Assembly (NCBI RefSeq): GCF_002994745.2
Contig: NC_037092.1
Span: 10,902,501 to 10,966,500 of the forward strand
From: Rosa chinensis
Lineage: Eukaryota > Streptophyta > Magnoliopsida > Rosales > Rosaceae
Direction of reading: 5' to 3'
Length of the DNA: 64,000 nt
Position numbers and translations under genes: made by a program. The notes below the pieces were generated by a model. The model did not search any database. It saw only the letters and a list, made by a program, of their open reading frames with translations, and had not been told where the DNA came from. This document shows positions 45,619-57,832 of the stretch, piece after piece. Position 1 is the stretch's first letter. Each line of letters opens with the position of its first letter.

Positions 45619-47972
45619 CTACGTGAATAGAGTTACAACATCCCTACGGTATCCTTTCACAATCAGAAGTCTAGGCACATTCTCCACCAACAAATCCATG
45701 TATTCCATGTAAAAGTATGCTGGGTGGTTGACTGGAGGAGGAGGTAAGCTAACGAGCACGACCGCAACCATTCTCGAGTATCTGAGTATTGTTGAATTCA
45801 ACTTCAGAGTAGTGTAAAGAAACTTCTCCACCTGCTGCTCATTCACGACGACCTGTTTCCCATCCGCCATCAGTGGTGTCCCTTGTTTCTTAGCTGTTGA
45901 CTTCATCTCAGCCAAGTAATCAGCTATCCGCTTTTGAGCAGCATTATAAGCCTCCACAGATTCATCTTGAGGAGCCCCACTGTCTGCTTGCATATCCCAC
46001 GACTTCATTGTTACAACAATGACTTCTGCATGCATGCGAAGATCATACAGAAACTTCTTCACATCAGCCTTGAGCCCCTCTGCATCCGTATCCTCCTCCG
46101 CAATGAAAAAAAGTTGAATTTTACAACTTTCAAAGCTTTCCTTAGTGAGGAGTAGCTGAGAGAGAAGAAGCATCAGACCTCCATCTCTTACTATCCAATA
46201 GAGAGATCAATAGTACCATACTGCCTCTGAAACTCATTGGGCCATTCGTCAAGACCTTTGACAATAACTACTGCCTTGTTTGCAACTACGCAATGGATAG
46301 ATAGGGATCCGGCTCCTCTCAACAAAGGTGTTTGGAATTTCTGTTAAGTTTTCGCGACGCCATATTTCAGGATACCGCATCACCACTATGTTTGGCTTGA
46401 GATTGCCAAGACGGTAAGACCCATTGTCTGGACAATGCCGCGGAAGCCTTCAGACATACTGGGGGCGACAACAATCTCAGCTACACCTTGACAGTGCTTG
46501 TACTCAATGCATGTAAGCATCAAGCTGCTTGCAGGCAGCCTTGGCATCTTCAACACATTCATGGTAATCACCGTCTAGAATAGACACAAAGATAGACATT
46601 CCCCTGCCCTTCTTCTTCATGCAGTTGGCGAAGTCGGCAATTTTGGGATGGGAGGGTACATTCTCTGGCAGCTTCCCCCAAGGCCGGCAGAATATCAGGG
46701 GGATGGGATACCAATTCTTTGGGTGCACTTGGTTTGCTGCAAGTGAAAAGTTAAGCATGAAAAAGCTCAATAGAGTTGCACAGAAGCATATTCTCAGTGA
46801 TATATGGTTCCTTGTGCCCCAAAGTGCATATAACCTTGGTGGCTCAAAAGCATTCAATAGTAGGTAGAACATTTAAGGATATCTAACTAGAGTCACTATG
46901 AAATTACTCAGTTCTACCCATTGCCATATGCTTTGCTAGACCCCCATAGGTAATGAAACAAGAAAAATAGGGTACAGAGATGCATGCAGGGGACATGGAC
47001 ATGCAAGGGTACTACATCCATTAGTAGAACAGCAAAATATTTTCATAATTCAAAATCGGAAAAAGTAAAAAAGAATCCCACTAAAATGACCATCACTTAT
47101 TAGAACTGTAACGTTTAAATGTACACACACCTCCTAGCGATCGAAGACTTCGGAGAGCTAGCTGAAAATATGCGCTCTTGAAACCATCACCCCAGTCGCC
47201 AGCCTTTCCTTTGATGCTCACATAATAATATATAAGGCTTGCAAGGGCTAGCGACACTATAGTGAATGCCCAAGAGATCAAGAACATAATCACTGCAGCA
47301 AAATACACAGCATATAAATATAATCCTCAAAGCAAATCAAATTTGAACTGCTTATAGTCTTATACACAGATATAGGTACAAGAACATGAACCACACCATA
47401 ACAATATGAGACATTATTTAATCCATCCTAACAGTGATAACAGCGGTTAATACCGGGCATGGTCTGTATCTGGTCGCACAAATTACATGGAATCATATTC
47501 ACCTTCTTTGATGAAATTGTCTATAGAAAGAAAAGGTACAGTAGTGAAAACAAAGTACAAAATAAGTAAAACAATACCTATACATAGTGAAGCTCCAAGA
47601 AGAGAGAGGCTCCAATGGTGGAATTTCCACCGAGGACGCCAGCTGGGAGCATCTAGGAGATCCAGAAGGAAGCAAGATAAGTTCACACCGGCATAACACA
47701 GAAGGAAAAACATAGTTATAGTTGGTGTGATAAGATCCAGGTTCCCAATTATAACACACGCAATACAAAGGAATGCGTTACTAGCAAAGTGAGGTTCACT
47801 CCCATCTGCAACCTTGAAGTAGTTAAGAACTGGTAAGAAATCATCATTGGCTATCGCAGCAAGCAGACGGGGAGCACCAGTCAGGCTTTGAAGAGCAGCA
47901 CCTAAGGTTGAAAGAATTATTCCCACGTAAATGAATGCTGGGAAAGGCCAAGATATAGTAGCCGAAAGTAAC
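45619..47972 (-). pseudogene. CCC1: Cation-chloride cotransporter CCC1, 3' part, frameshifted
   Basis: Minus-strand exons match the plant Na-K-Cl type cotransporter. 47972-47578 (ATISWPFPAFIYVGIILSTL, GAPRLLAAIANDDFLPVLNY, SLLGASLCI) and 47292-47131 (VIMFLISWAFTIVSLALASL) cover the last membrane helices. 46736 down (NQVHPKNWYPIPLIFCRPWG, MSIFVSILDGDYHECVEDAK) and 46173-45619 (LLLTKESFESCKIQLFFIAE to GYRRDVVTLFT-stop) form the cytosolic C-terminal domain. Splice borders are GT-AG. The N-terminal half is missing upstream of 47972. Frame changes occur after LDAYM (about 46510), at an extra 8 bp after QTMGL (near 46420), around 46310 and near 46195, so it is a pseudogene, although the last exon is open. 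Confidence 0.88.
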
Positions 47973-47999
47973 CTGCAACAGAAACCTTGGTTTCATCAA

Positions 48000-50110
48000 T
48001 AAAACAATCAATAAGGTACATAAACTATGATCCTGCAACACTCACACTCTCATGGAGACGAGGTGTATCAACCTATATAAAAAATTCGGGACATTTACCA
48101 CCCTATGATTCGGCTCCCCTTAGGGAAGCATAAACATATATTGTGTTGACCAAAAACAATTTAAGAGGTGTGTATTAAGTATATAGGGGTGTGTGTATAC
48201 TTGATACACATCTCATACTTAATACACCACCTATTAACTTTTTTATTTTAACATTGGATTAAATTCAGTTTACCCCCTTCAGGTTTGGGGCTACTTTCAT
48301 GTTAGTCCCTATTTTCTCAATTTAATCAGTTCACCCCCCAAGTTTTTTAATTTTCCTCAACCATGTCCAATCCGTCCAATGTAAACATTAAATTTGACAA
48401 ATGAGTCCACTTTAAGGGCTAAAATTGTCATTTCAAGAGAGAAAAAAAAACTCCATGACAAAAAGAAAAAAATTCGTCCTCTTCTTCTTCCTCCTCTTCC
48501 TCTGATCCTCCTCCCCAAAACCAAACCACTCTTCATCTCCCTCCTTTGGTCTCTTTCTATTCATTGTCACCGCTCCCAAAAATCAAGCCATTCAACTCCT
48601 GGGTTTCAGTTTACAGAGACTTTAGAGGAGAGAAAGTAGATCTGAGTTTGATGAGATATTTACTTGTATGCCACTGACCCAATACAAACACCCCAAAACA
48701 GAGAAGCATCAAGACAACTCGACCCATTTTCGAGACCCAGCGACCCAGAAGAAGACTCGATTGAAATTTCCGTTTCCAGCGACCAAATGACGGTGGACCA
48801 CCGGTCTCTGGTTCGTCTCCTCAGCTCCGATCTATTTCTGGTCTCGGATTTCCCGTGCAACGACGGATGGCGACGAAGTGAATCCTGAATCTTCAGTCAG
48901 TTTCTGGGAATTTTCCAGCTAATCCGGCAATCACCCGCGGTGTATGAGGTAGGAAAATTTATTCTCTCGTCGTGCTCCACCTCATGTTATAATTAGTTTT
49001 TGGTTTTGCTGGTGTTTTGAACAATCGATATTTTTGGGTAGGTTGTCGCTATGTTCATGGTTTCCGGCGGCTGTTCTGGGTTTCTCGATTCAATTCTGGC
49101 ATTCTTGAGTATGAACTCTTCCTTGGTCGAGTTTAATCAGCTTTGGTTGTTTGATTCAAACGCTGTGTCTTTGCCTCTACAGGTACTGCTTCTTATTCTT
49201 GTTCTGTTTCCCCTGATTCTGGTATTGTTAATTAACAACCCAGACCCACTTCATGATAATCATAAACAGAATTCAAAATTGAAATTGAAGAGCAAGAAGA
49301 GGTGCTACTTTAAAATCGTGAAAATTTTAGGAAAATTATGGTAAATCAATGGTAGAGGAATTGGGTTGAATCTTCGGGTTCAGAAGTACTCTTCAATCAT
49401 TGTAAATTATGCGTGTATGTCAGCAGGTTGAATGGTATTGGCATAGTTATTTACAATTTGTGTCTCGCCATATATGGTTTTGCCTTTTGATTTTGGTTGC
49501 TTTGTTATTAGTGCTGCTATTGTTTAGACTGCTATGCAATCTGCATTGCAAGAAATTATGAGTCATTTGTTTCCATTTTTTAGTGCTATAATGTAATATT
49601 ATCCTTCAAGATCATTGTTTGCTAGGCATGTCCAACTTTGGGGATGCTTTTATTCCCGAACTCATTATGCTTTAGTTGTAGTTGACTGTTTGTTCAGATT
49701 GTGAGCTTCTTTTTTTGCTTCTCTGTGTGTGGTCTGTACTTAGCGAGATGAAGTGTTTGTACACGGTAATTTTGTTTGGGTTGGTGATTTGGAATTTGGT
49801 TGTGGATTTTGTATGATGTGATTGGTGATTGGTTTTTTTTTTTTTTTTGATGACTTGGTGATTGGTTGTTTTGTAGATTGATTATTCGAAGTTTGGAAAG
49901 CTATGTGCTTTGGCTGTTCCTTGCACCTTGACGGCTCTGGATCACTGGTGGCTAGAGATTAAAGTATGTGTTCTATTTTTGCTTGTGGAGCTTCCGGTTT
50001 GATTTGTGGTTAACATGCTCAGAATCAATCAATGTGTGTAATGTAATGTAGCATTGCTTTCAAGGTTTACCAAAGATGTGTTTTGCCGCCTTTAGGATTC
50101 AAAAATTCTT
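48000..50110. other. Interval without recognised genes
   Basis: It includes a CT-rich stretch (48477-48560) and two modest open frames on the plus strand (48664-48888 and 49051-49344). The second has a leucine-rich hydrophobic segment (LLLILVLFPLILVLLI), but I see no homology and do not call it a gene. A T-run lies at 49832-49849. Confidence 0.45.
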
Positions 50111-50134
50111 CCTTAAGTTCTTGTATTTACCTTT

Positions 50135-50680
50135 GAATGAGTGCAGTAGCAGAACACGAGTACGAGGGCAGTAGCAGAATTGGACGAGTATGAGTGCAGT
50201 AGCAGGATTGGACGAGTACAGTAGCAGGATTAGGCGATGATGAGTGCAGTAGAAGAACAAGAGTACGAATGCAGTAGCAAAACTGGTGAGTATGAATGCA
50301 GTGAGTGTAGTAGCAGGATTGAACGAGTACAGTAGCAGGATTAAGCGATGATGAGTGCAGTAGCAGAACACGAGTACGGAGGCAGTAGCAGAACTGGATG
50401 AGTATGAATGCAGCGAGTACAGTAGCAGGATTGGACGAGTGCAGTAGCAAAACTGGACGAGTATGAGAGTATGAGTTCAGCAAGTGTAGTAGCAGGATTG
50501 GACGAGTGCAGTAGCAGAACTGGACGAGTATGAGTTCAGCGAGTGCAGTAGCAGAATTGAACGAGCATGAGTGCAGTAGCAGGATTAGGCGATGACGAGT
50601 GCAATAGCAGAACACGAGTACAAGTGCAGTAGCATAACTGGATGAGGATGAGTGCAGTAGCAGGATTAGACGAGTGCAAA
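50135..50680. repeat. Minisatellite of ~19 GAGTGCAGTAGCA-type units
   Basis: About nineteen variant units share a GAGTGCAGTAGCAG core followed by GATTGGAC, AACTGGAC or AACACGAG and variable spacers, 20-40 bp apart. The long minus-strand open frames here (repeating LLLHSSSPNPATAL) are a by-product of the repeat and are not considered a gene. Confidence 0.85.
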
Positions 50681-50685
50681 AAAAA

Positions 50686-50762
50686 AAATAACATAAATGG
50701 ATTATTCTCAAAGAAAAAAAAGTAACATAAACGGATTATTCTCAAAAAAAAAAAGTAACATA
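50686..50762. repeat. Short tandem repeat, ~38-bp unit
   Basis: Two units carry AACATAAATGGATTATTCTC and AACATAAACGGATTATTCTC, each followed by an A-rich run, with a partial third (AACATAAAAAGATT). Confidence 0.7.
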
Positions 50763-50764
50763 AA

Positions 50765-50982
50765 AAGATTAGAAGTCAAAAGAAGTAGTTAAGGAGAAAA
50801 AAGTAAATTAACTCATGACATGTGGCAAGTGGAGAGCAAATTGTCTTTATTTGTAAGATTTAATCATTTTAAAAGGATTAGAAGTCAAAAGAAATAGTTA
50901 AGGGTAAAAAAGTAAATTAACTCATGACATGTGGCAAGTAGAGAGCATATTGTCCTTATTTGTAAGATTTAGTCCTTATATG
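50765..50982. repeat. 109-bp tandem duplication
   Basis: Units at about 50765-50873 and 50874-50982 share GATTAGAAGTCAAAAGAA and AACTCATGACATGTGGCAAG with a handful of differences. Confidence 0.8.
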
Positions 50983-51117
50983 TTTAATTCAATCTTTAAA
51001 TGATGTATTTGTTAAGTCATCTTTTGTCAATAACTTATATGTAATTTGTTATATATTTAAAATAAGTCCAGTTTTTTGGGGATTTCCATATTTTCTTTTT
51101 CTTGGTAATGGATAATT

Positions 51118-51225
51118 AAGGTGTTCCATGTATAACAAGCTTTAAGTATTTGACTAGGATTCCTTCTTCAAATGGTGTTCCATGTATAACAAGATTTAAG
51201 TATTTGACTAGGATTCCTTCTTCAA
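51118..51225. repeat. 54-bp tandem repeat at the left edge of duplication copy 2
   Basis: Two units carry GGTGTTCCATGTATAACAAG followed by TTTAAGTATTTGACTAGGAT. Each ends in AGGATTCCTTCTTCAAAT, the same motif that is doubled at the left edge of copy 1 (11717 and 11747). Confidence 0.75.
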
Positions 51226-51279
51226 ATAAGAAAAAAACTAGGGTTCCTTCTTCAGTTAGGCTAGTTAAGGGGCGATCCA

Positions 51280-51291
51280 TATATATATAAA
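51280..51291 (+). promoter_or_regulatory. TATA box of F-box gene copy 2
   Basis: TATATATATAAA lies about 170 bp before the F-box start codon, identical to copy 1. Confidence 0.5.
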
Positions 51292-51457
51292 CTGATCGAT
51301 CACAATTGTTTTCATCGATCAAAATATTCGTGTTCACAAGGTTTGTTGTCGAAGGAATCAAATCCCCACGATCCATCCTCGAACTATATATTGCCATAAA
51401 ATTAAGAAAAAACACCCAACACCTAGTTCAAATTTTCTTTGAATCTTCAATATATCA

Positions 51458-52330
51458 ATGGGAAGATCCTCATATAAAACCACCCAACACTGTCGGAAGC
51501 GACGTTTCTCGGACACCCAAGAATACTGCGGAGAGCAAAAGCGAGCCTGCCGAAACTGGTTGGATCTCCCGGAGGACCTAACGGCGTCAATATTTTCAAG
51601 GTTGAAAGCCACAGAGATCTTGCATGATTGTCAGCTTGTGTGCAAGAGATGGTTGAAAATCTGCAAGGTTAACCCTCTGGTATGGCGAACCATCGACATG
51701 GATCATCACCTTTTGGATGATTTCATCTACGGCAGCATGGAGCATATGTGCCGCGACCTCATTGATCGTAGCTGTGGTAGTTTGGTCGATATCAACGTTG
51801 TGCGCTTCGGCACCGACAGGCTTCTTAAGTCCATAACTGATAGTAGTTCATGTGGAATCAGACGCCTACGATTGGAAGATTGTCCCGCGATAACAGATGA
51901 GGGATTGTGTGGAGTGGCCTCGAAATTTGCTCGGTTAAAAGAGCTTGACATTTCAGAATGCTTTCTCTCTTATAAAACTCTAGAAGTGATTGGAAGATCT
52001 TGCCCCCTTTTAGTATCATTGAAACTGAAACGTCGATTCAACGAGAGGGGGAGCAACTCTATGTACGGATACACTATAGCACGAAACATGCGCGGTTTAC
52101 ACAGCCTTTCGCTTTCCAAATTTAACCTAACTAATGATGAATTGCGAAAAATCCTCGAGTCCTGTCTTGGTCTTGAAACACTTGATTTGGGTGAGAGTTT
52201 TCTTCCATATCTAGAGGAAGATTTGGGAAGAAGATGTGCTGAACAAATTAGAAAAAAATTGGAGCTTCCCTATAGGCTAAACTACGACATCGAGAAGTAT
52301 TTATCACAAGTAACGAATAACAAGAGTTGA
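51458..52330 (+). CDS. F-box/LRR protein, SKIP19/FBL23-like (copy 2)
   Basis: A 290-residue intronless frame identical to 11994-12866 except that codon 67 is AAA (Lys) instead of CAA (Gln), at 51656. The change lies inside the F-box, in VCKRWL-x-ICKVNPL, a position that is variable in F-boxes, so SKP1 binding is probably kept. The leucine-rich repeats are unchanged, so substrate choice should be the same as copy 1. About 170 bp upstream, including the TATA box, is also preserved, suggesting both copies can be expressed, but beyond about 51205 the upstream DNA differs. Confidence 0.88.
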   Translation: MGRSSYKTTQHCRKRRFSDTQEYCGEQKRACRNWLDLPEDLTASIFSRLKATEILHDCQLVCKRWLKICKVNPLVWRTIDMDHHLLDDFIYGSMEHMCRDLIDRSCGSLVDINVVRFGTDRLLKSITDSSSCGIRRLRLEDCPAITDEGLCGVASKFARLKELDISECFLSYKTLEVIGRSCPLLVSLKLKRRFNERGSNSMYGYTIARNMRGLHSLSLSKFNLTNDELRKILESCLGLETLDLGESFLPYLEEDLGRRCAEQIRKKLELPYRLNYDIEKYLSQVTNNKS

Positions 52331-53126
52331 ACGAAAACAAACCATGCATTGATCAATGTTCGTGACTCGATACGGGGGACAAGTTTTGGCACTAGCGTGT
52401 TGTATTTTCTTTTCATTTGCTATTATAATTTGGAGTACCACATTCGATATGTGGCAACTCACATCAAATTATTAATAAACAAAATTCTTTCTTTTTTTTT
52501 GAAAATATTGTGTTACATTTTTCCATTCACAATGTAAACATTCATGTTTATCCAGTTTTTTTTTTTTTTTTGATTGGGATAATTAATGGTATTTTCTTTT
52601 CTTAGACACATTTACTTAATTGCTTGAAATTTGGTTCCTTTTTTACTTTAATAGATTGACACCCCAAATTGATGATGATAATAAAATAAAAACGACATCA
52701 ATGGTTGAAAATAAATTCCATATATGGCAACTCATATCAGATTTATTATTGTGTTACATTTGCGCATTCATAATGTAGACATTTCATGATCCGCCCCCTT
52801 ATTAATAATTTGAAATTTATATAACATGTTGCTCCAAACATTATATAAGATAAAAATTGGAAATCAACCTATTCAACTCTACCAAACGCGTAACCATATC
52901 ACAACATATACAGTACAAAAACATGGCTTATATATCATCAGAAAATAGCCAGATCCACGTCCCACAACATATACAAAAGCATATATGACTTATCATCAGA
53001 AAATAGCCAAGATCCACCTACAGGTCTACTCCTCTTTCACAAAAGTTTGCAAATGATAATCCGAAAATAGGAAATATGAGTAACGCAGAAATGTAATCCT
53101 CACAGTAAACAAGCATCTTGTCAATG

Positions 53127-55693
53127 TCAATTGCCCTGCTTCCAACAGTTTACCAGCTCAGGCCTCACAAAAATCTCTAGAAACTCGTCCACCGAAGCTA
53201 CATCCTTGAGATGCTGATTGATTTGAAAAACATTGTACATCCGTACTATGAACTCTTCAACCTTCGCCAATGTTGCTTTCATGTCATTCAACTCCTTAGC
53301 TATCCAATCCAAGGTCTGAGATTTGGGCGCATCCGGGAGCATGGGAAGGGTCAATAGGAGATCCATTCTTGTGGTGACTTCTAAGAGATCATCAAGTGTA
53401 CTGTCGATCTGCTGTATGCGAATGGTCGGAAGCCACTCTGTGGTCACAAAGATATTGCTCAACTTCCTTTTGGTCAGGATATTATTCAGCTCCACTTGTC
53501 CCTTGGTTAGCAAATGGTTAACTTTGCCCAATACAAATCCCACACAATTTGAAGGTGTGGCTTGATGAAGAATATCACTGACTAGGTCAAGCAGGGAATG
53601 GTACTTGTTAAACAGATTTATCATTGTCAAATTCCCCTCAGACTTCATCATGATCAGCATCCTTAGAAAACAGGCCCTGAGCTTCATCCCAAGCTGTGAA
53701 GCTTCAAGCTCTAACGTATGAATTTCCTTTGCAAGCCCTCTGAGATCATTATTTGAAACTGCTTGAGCCTCCTTGACTTGTTCAACAATCTTCAGAAAAC
53801 TTAATTGCTTATGCAGCCAGAGAGCCTTGACTTTCATTTTAAAGTTCACTGCTTCTGGACTCTTAGGAGGTCTTACCATCATCTTTTGTGTTTGGGCAAC
53901 AAAAGCCTGCTGTTTCCTTCGGTCAAAGCTCTTAGAAAGCTCCACAGATGCTTTAGTCTCAACATAGAAATCAGAGAAGCTCTTAGCTGCAGCAAATGTC
54001 GCATGCAAGAAGTACTCAATTTGTTGAACATCTGGATCTCTGGCTGCAAATACACTGCCAATAGCCTCACCAAATTCTGTGCAGAATGTGGATTTGCTCT
54101 CTTCTAAATATCTCGTTGCATCAGCAACGAAATCTTGAAATGGCCCCTCTATTAGCCCCCTGTTAAACATGAGACATCACCAGTTCTAAATGAATAATAC
54201 CAATCAAAGAGTTACCATATCAAATGTACCTATGTTCCAATTTGGTAGTCTATTCATCATATGATTCATATACTCTTCATATATCATGCAAGGCTCTAAA
54301 TGAATAATACCAATCACAGAGTTACCATATCAGGCATATATATCATGGTAAGGGGGCATTCACAAATTAGAAATTAATACACATACATACCATTTATACA
54401 TTCACTAAGTCACTATTAGCAACAGGGCATAGTGTCAATGCATTACAAAAAGTCACAAACACCATACAGAAAAGAATTTTCAAGCAATGGTACACAGAGC
54501 TTAATTTACCTGCTTGTTGTCAAACCACATACAGCTTTCACTGGAGGTTTGCCCACCAAATCCTTCCACAATCCGATTATTTTGTCATCCATGAATCGCA
54601 TAAAACGAGCCAGATTCCGGAAAGCAAGTTTGTCAGTTAAGCAGAGGATTTCCTCGTAGTTGCTCAATTGGAGTTCAATGCCCCGCAGCCCTCTCTCCAA
54701 TTTGCTGAGGTGATCTTGAAGACAGGCTAGGGGTAGCTTAGCGGAATCGTCAGCTGCAAAAATCGGCACACCAAAGGCCGATTGGACGTTGAGTATGAGT
54801 AATTCCAATTGACCAAGACAAGTATCTAAACCCTCCTTGGCAAGCAGCTGAAAGATCTTGTCATCCCTTCTGCATCCAATGAGCCCCGCCAGTTGTCCAT
54901 CCGCAAAGTGCAGAAGAGGCACAAGCTTTTTGGAGACCAGGTCATCCTCCTTCCTCAACCAGCTCAGTGACACCAAGAGCTCTGGTATTGAATTTCTGAA
55001 ACTTTGAAATCTTGAGTCAGTGATTACGATCTCGAGCTTCTCTTCCGATTCTGCTGCTTCTTCCTTGTGCGTGAAGAAGTACATTAAATGCATTAAGCAC
55101 TTGGAAATTCCGATTCCAATTTGGAGACCTAGGGTTTTGAGGCCCTTCAACTCGTCCAAATTGACTCCCTCCTCCATCAAATGCAAGGCGCTTATTCTAC
55201 CTCCGTCCGCATCAAGCCTGAACTCACTTGTTTCTTGTACTTGTACTCTCAGCGCGACCTCGACCTGGTTGGATTCGAATACGGACTTCAAGATTTCGGA
55301 CACTTCGTCAACCTCTGGTTCTGAGGTCAACAGAGCCAAGTCCAACATCGCCGTATCTAGGTCTGACCGAGTCCTTGGGATTTCTTCGTTTACGGCATCG
55401 CGGAACTCCGACGTCAGGTTCGCATCTTCAAGAAGAAGATTCATCGCCGTCATATTACGGTTGAGGCCGGCGATTCTTCCGGCGAGTCGGTAAACCTCGG
55501 GAACTTCTGCTTCGATCTTAACCGCCATGGCTGTACGGACTAGAGCTCTGAAACTCTTTTCGCTTCTTCTTCTTTTTCTTTTTCCTTTTCTTCTTTTTTT
55601 CTTACACGACGGAGGCTCAGACTCGGTTTTGGGATCTTTCTCGAAACAACGCATGGGCTTGAGGAGCACGCTAGTCCATTTACAATCTGCCAC
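53127..55693 (-). CDS. Unidentified two-exon gene, 738-aa helical protein (copy 2)
   Basis: Exon 1 55693-54510 and exon 2 54159-53127 have the same GTAAAT donor and TTTAACAG acceptor as copy 1. The predicted protein is identical over its full length, and the intron appears identical too. The alternative start is at 55528. Complete amino-acid identity is notable because pseudogenes elsewhere in the same duplication have accumulated differences. It is convergent with the F-box copy 2. Function is unknown. Paralogue relics exist only outside the duplication (6893-7110, 7990-8175, 25262-25450). Confidence 0.75.
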
Positions 55694-55968
55694 GAGTCAC
55701 TCCCACGTGCCAGAAACAAACAAGTTATGAAGTGACAAGGTCAAGGTTTAGTCCAACGCAATGGTGCGTGTCACCTGGTGTGAGAAGAGTAATGGTAACT
55801 TGATATAGCTCAAATTATCTGGTGTGAGAATATTAATTAACTTGCTAATTAATGGAAACTTGATTACTGGAAATTGAGACTCTAGCTTCTTTCTTTTCTT
55901 TTGGGTTAATTAAGCTGAGTTCTAACTAATATAATATAACATATAGTTAGTTTATTTTTCACGCTAAT

Positions 55969-56384
55969 TATACATGCGGTCACTGCCGTGGACCTGCAAA
56001 TCCGATCCGGATCTGACACGAGGCCCATGAGTCGGCCGTCTTAGACCTGGTGTCTCATTGGGCATAACTGTTTTTTTTTTCCTCATCACATCAAACCATT
56101 TTACAATTTCCGGGAGGGCTACGCGCGTTATTCTACTCTTGAAGTATCAAACACACATAAAAGCTACTACCAATATGTACCGTTGACTTGATGAATCCGC
56201 GCATTTGTAAGGAACATTTATATGATTCAATGTACGTATATTCTAAAATCAATTAATGGTTGGATAAGTATAGTTGATCTTTTAAGGAATGATTGTCGTG
56301 GATCTGCAAATCCGATCCGGACCTAACACGAGGCCCATGAGTATGCCGTCTCATGCTCGGTGTCTCGTTGGGCATAACATTTTT
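55969..56384. repeat. Two direct copies of the ~95-bp motif, copy 2
   Basis: It corresponds to 16505-16920, with the same GCAAATCCGATCCGGA and CGAGGCCCATGAGT blocks. Confidence 0.6.
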
Positions 56385-56732
56385 ATTTTCTAGGGGTATT
56401 AAAAAATATATATTAAGTAAAAATAAAATGCGCAAGTCTTTTACTACATTTCAAAGACTCTAATTGACTGTATTAAATGATCTGCGACGATTCCATGGAC
56501 TTTAATGACTCTTTTTAAGGACATTAAACAGTTAGCTACTAAGTTTCAGGACATTATCTTTATACATACTTAATGAGAAGCTAATCATTTAGCAAACTTA
56601 GCCTATAATAATTCTCATCCTAAAATTTGGTTTTACTGCCTCCTCCTTTCTATCTGCCCAGCATTCCATTTGGATCAACTTGGAATGACTGTTAGTCGTT
56701 ATTTTTGTTTCTCGTTGTAACTTTTTTCTATC

Positions 56733-56770
<38 letters not shown>

Positions 56771-56862
56771 GTATTTTATTAAACAATAAGATTGATTTTA
56801 TTGGCAAGGTGCATTTTTTTTTTTTAATGTTATCCCTAACCTAAGTTCGAATCCTTACTAAT

Positions 56863-57533
56863 TGATTAGTGAAAATGAGGAGTACATAGCTCAATATTCA
56901 TCTCCTCATCACATCGCATCAAATCATTTTACAATTTCCGCGAGGGCAATACGTTATTCTACTCTCGAAGTATCAAATACACATTAATGCTAATAACAAT
57001 ATTGACCGTTGACTTGATGAATCCGCTCATTTGTGATTTGTGGGGAACATTTATATGATTCATTTGTGATATATAAGTATAGTTGATTTTTTTTTTCCCA
57101 ACGCCCTAGCACGTCATCCAATAGAGGATTTATTCGTCGAACTGCTAGGCTTTACGACATGCATCCTTCCTCTCTTAATTGCTAGCTAGTTTCTCTCTCA
57201 CTTAATCATGCACTCTGCTGACTCAGTGCCTCCAAGCTACTTCCACTGTTGATTGAACTTTGAGCTATATATAGTTTGATTCGGTTGGGAATACACAATT
57301 TAATTCAGGATTAATGAACGGGCGCGCTACTTTTGTAATCTGGGCAATGAAGAGACAGCACGTAAATAAGAAATGGAGATCGAAAAGGAATGTACGTCCA
57401 TGCATGAGTTGCATGCATGGCGGCATGCAATTTGCTTACCTTTCTAACCAATTAACTAATCAATTAACCAAGTCAATAACAATTGTCGTATCAATGTGGC
57501 GCGTAAAGAAAGAGCTAATTGAAGAGGTCAGTT
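56863..57533. repeat. Internal direct repeat I, left copy, in duplication copy 2
   Basis: It corresponds to 17430-18100, with no clear differences noted. Confidence 0.6.
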
Positions 57534-57832
57534 GATAAAACCCGTATTAATTCGATATTCAATTAACACTTCTTTTAGTTAACATTTTATTATTTTTTTT
57601 TAGCATGTAATTCTACATATCCTGTTATTGCCGGCAACAAGACCCTTCCCTTTAAATCGGGTGTGAGAATACTAAACAAAAGTTGCAGAAAGCAAACACA
57701 TTTAGATTGACAATCCATGCATAAAGGACTACAACAAACTAGTTAAGGAAACTGCAAGGTTCAAACAGAGAATTGCTCTCAAGGTGCAAGTGAGAATGGA
57801 GAGCTAGAGCGGTAGGTTCTACAGATTAAACC

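Noticed and set aside
49051..49344. 97-codon frame with a hydrophobic segment
   Set aside because: No recognised homology, no splice or promoter context, and unremarkable composition; noted in the interval entry only.
50127..50711. 194-codon minus-strand frame repeating LLLHSS/NPAT
   Set aside because: A by-product of a minisatellite with a stop-free frame; composition is entirely repeat-driven.
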